A DNA stretch of 33,179 nt from Ancalomicrobiaceae bacterium (lineage in GTDB: Bacteria; Pseudomonadota; Alphaproteobacteria; Rhizobiales; Ancalomicrobiaceae). Position numbers and translations under genes: made by a program. Below, piece after piece: positions 31,586-33,179 of this stretch (its first letter is position 1; each line of letters opens with the position of its first letter). Under the pieces are notes generated by a model. It did no database searches and had not been told where the DNA came from. It saw only the letters and a program-made list of their open reading frames with translations. The stretch is taken from the NCBI GenBank assembly GCA_031291595.1, contig JARLIU010000146.1, positions 1 through 33,179 on the forward strand, given 5' to 3'.

Positions 31586-32032
31586 ATGAGCGACCAAGCC
31601 ATTGCCACGACTGTCCGGGTGAACAGGCCCGCCAAAGACGCCTTCGCCGCCATCAACAATCCGCGCGCCTGGTGGGGCGTCGAAATCGCCGGCGAAACAA
31701 GCCATCTCGGTGACGAATGGACCTACCGATACAAGGACTTCCACACCAGCAAGCAGCGCGTCAGCGAACTCGTGCCCAACAGGCGGGTCGTCTGGGACGT
31801 GGTCGAGGCCAATCTGACCTTCATCGCCGATGGCGGCGTGTGGACCGGCACCAGGATCGTGTTCGATCTGACGGAAACGGACGGCGCCACGGAGATCCGC
31901 TTCGCCCATGAGGGCCTCGGCCCCGACTGCGAGTGTTTCGACGCCTGCTCCGGCGCCTGGACGGGGCTCGTCAGCAGGAGCCTGAAAAGCCTGATCGAGA
32001 CCGGCCACGCCTTTCCCGATCAGGTCGGCTGA
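31586..32032 (+). CDS. SRPBCC (START/AHSA1-like) domain protein
   Basis: A 148-residue protein with the helix-grip pattern: an opening TTVRVNRPAKDAFAAINNPRAWW, then YRYKDFHTSKQRVSELVPNRRVVWDV, ETDGATEIRFAHEGL and a long C-terminal helix ending SRSLKSLIETG. Such small proteins bind hydrophobic ligands, and many are of unknown role. It starts within the degraded tail of the SDR gene and no clear ribosome-binding sequence precedes the ATG, so its expression signals may have been lost with the upstream deletion. The gene itself looks intact. Confidence 0.8.
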   Translation: MSDQAIATTVRVNRPAKDAFAAINNPRAWWGVEIAGETSHLGDEWTYRYKDFHTSKQRVSELVPNRRVVWDVVEANLTFIADGGVWTGTRIVFDLTETDGATEIRFAHEGLGPDCECFDACSGAWTGLVSRSLKSLIETGHAFPDQVG

Positions 32033-32240
32033 CGGCCGTCACTCGCGCATCTCGGCCGAAGTGGCAGCACGAAACACCCAGGAACGTGGCGGCACGGCAG
32101 GCTTGACGGCCCGCCGCGTCGCCCATTTCCCGTCCGGATACATGCATTGTCGGCGCAGCCGGTGACGTTCGGCCTTGGCTGAAGTCGGACCGGCGGCGGT
32201 GGACTGCAGCGGCGACTGCGAGACCAGACCAGATCCCATC

Positions 32241-32257
32241 GGCGGCGGCAAGCCGCC
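32241..32257 (+). terminator. Small GC hairpin before the sigma-factor fragment
   Basis: GGCGGC (32241-32246) and GCCGCC (32252-32257) form a 6-bp stem with a 5-base loop followed by TTAT. It could end transcription from the SRPBCC gene 210 bases upstream. The 240 bases 32033-32272 otherwise show no gene. Confidence 0.35.
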
Positions 32258-32272
32258 TTATCGGAGCGCGCC

Positions 32273-32526
32273 GTGTCGGATGCCATGCCTTCCGCTGAAC
32301 CTGCCGAGCCGCATCCGCGTCTCGACCGGTCGAGCGCGTCGTTTGCCCGCCTGGCCGAACCCTACCGGCGCGAACTGAAGCTGCACTGCTACCGCATCCT
32401 CGGCTCGGTGCACGAGGCCGAGAACGCGGTGCAGGAAAGCTACCTGCGCGCCTGGCGGGGCTTTTCCGGCTTCGACGGCGGATCGATGCGGGCCTGGCTG
32501 TATCGCATCGCCACCAACACCAACCG
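32273..32526 (+). pseudogene. N-terminal fragment of an ECF sigma factor
   Basis: From a GTG at 32273, with GGAG 7 bases before it, about 84 codons encode a sigma-70 region 2: [38 protein letters not shown] (region 2.2-like) and [19 protein letters not shown] (region 2.4-like). This resembles the large ECF factors with a C-terminal extension. Region 4 is absent: at about residue 85 the frame continues into a LysR-type sequence. It is a truncated remnant and could not act as a full sigma factor. Confidence 0.7.
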
Positions 32527-32740
32527 TGAGGTTTCGCAGTTTGCTGGAGGAATCCCGCAAGGTCGGCTGAAGCTCGCCTTGCCGGCGAGTTTCGGGCGGA
32601 TGTGGATGGCGCCGCTGATCGTCGAGTTCCTGCAGGCGCATCCGCGTATTACCCGTCGAGGCCGACTATTCGAACCGCTTCGTCGACCTTGTGGCCGAAG
32701 GGTTCGATGCGGCGGTCCGGTTCGGGAGCGTTCTCGCTGC
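32527..32740 (+). pseudogene. LysR effector-domain fragment, frameshifted
   Basis: Fused in frame to the sigma fragment is [25 protein letters not shown], then [14 protein letters not shown], which is the start of a LysR substrate-binding domain. After ATTACC near 32653 the similarity shifts by one base: [27 protein letters not shown] is read from 32655, then similarity ends near 32740. The HTH and the distal half are missing. It does not match the intact LysR at 29878 closely, so it comes from another gene. Confidence 0.7.
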
Positions 32741-32892
32741 GGATCCTATATCCTCAACGCTGTACAAACTTGACGCGACTCGCTTATTGCGCGAATCATA
32801 CTCAATGAATCGCATTTGTTTTGTCTCTTCGTGTTCTAGAGCTAGCTGGCCAAAATAGATCCGGGCTCTTCGTCTGAGTTGGAGAATCGACG

Positions 32893-33179
32893 ATGCAGTC
32901 GGCAAAAGACAAGTCGACTGAAGGAGGCGGCGATGCTAGCTCGTTCGAGCGTGCTGGATCGGCAAATGTTTCATTCGATGCCATGGTGCGCGAAGTAGAG
33001 GACTACATGGTGACGATTGAGACGCTAAAGGCTTCGAATGCGGCGCTGCAAGCACGGATATCCCGCTGCGAGGCGGTTCTCAATACCATTGCGCAAGGAG
33101 TTGGCTTGTTCGACCGCGAAGAACGGCTGATTCTGTGCAATAGGCGTTACGCTGAGATCTATCGCCTGAATGAGGAAGA
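32893..33179 (+). CDS. PAS-domain signalling protein, partial (N-terminus only)
   Basis: An open frame of 95 codons from the ATG at 32893 runs off the window. GGAG lies 8 bases upstream. A polar N-terminus is followed by a likely coiled coil (MVREVEDYMVTIETLKASNAALQARI, here residues about 33-58). Then comes EAVLNTIAQGVGLFDREERLILCNRRYAEIYRL, typical of the PAS domain found in many alphaproteobacterial sensor kinases and GGDEF/EAL proteins. The output domain is outside the window. The DNA is noticeably less GC-rich than the rest. Confidence 0.75.
   Translation, partial: MQSAKDKSTEGGGDASSFERAGSANVSFDAMVREVEDYMVTIETLKASNAALQARISRCEAVLNTIAQGVGLFDREERLILCNRRYAEIYRLNEE

Noticed and set aside
33001-33016. 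GACTACATGGTGAC inside the PAS gene, similar to the kinase operator half-site
   Set aside because: Only the left half matches; it lies within coding sequence away from any promoter, so chance is likely.

Overview
The window looks like a chromosomal segment from a high-G+C alphaproteobacterium, most likely Hyphomicrobiales (Rhizobiales). The reasons are strongly GC-rich third codon positions, several sugar-type (CUT2/ribose-family) ABC importers packed together, and the IclR/GntR/LysR regulator mix. This is inferred from gene content and composition, not from a database match. No tRNA, rRNA, CRISPR array or insertion sequence was seen.

Layout. (1) 1-294: start of a [2Fe-2S] small subunit of a molybdenum hydroxylase, minus strand, running off the left edge. 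(2) 665-1444: an IclR regulator, divergent from operon A. (3) Operon A, 1787-12881, plus strand: a CUT2 importer (binding protein, ATPase, two permeases), then an amidohydrolase-2 lactonase/hydrolase, a fold-type III PLP enzyme of the D-serine dehydratase/D-threonine aldolase type, RidA, a DoeB-like zinc deacylase, an N-acyl-D-amino-acid deacylase and an unrecognised protein. (4) Operon B, 13015-20150, plus strand: a second CUT2 importer, a phosphotriesterase-family hydrolase, a creatininase-family amidohydrolase and a GntR/UTRA regulator. (5) 20166-22618, minus strand: an FGGY sugar kinase and a GntR/FCD regulator, with a perfect 26-bp palindrome at the kinase promoter. (6) Operon C, 28554-22856, minus strand: an SMP-30 lactonase and a third CUT2 importer, with a GntR-type gene behind it that is broken by an in-frame stop. 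(7) 29878-32893: a LysR regulator, a frameshifted and truncated SDR, an SRPBCC protein, and a chimeric wreck joining an ECF sigma N-terminus to a LysR effector domain. (8) 32893-33179: the start of a PAS-domain signalling protein in DNA visibly poorer in G+C.

How it may work together. Operon A reads as uptake and dismantling of an acylated D-amino-acid-containing compound. Deacylases would release a D-amino acid, the PLP enzyme could eliminate or cleave it, and RidA would clear the reactive enamine/imine. Operon B and the FGGY kinase appear co-regulated, because a close variant of the kinase palindrome overlaps the operon B promoter. They may form one pathway: import, ring or ester opening by the PTE-like and creatininase-like enzymes, then phosphorylation. 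Operon C pairs import with lactone hydrolysis. The substrates cannot be read from the sequence. The right-hand 3 kb is a decay zone holding at least three broken genes.
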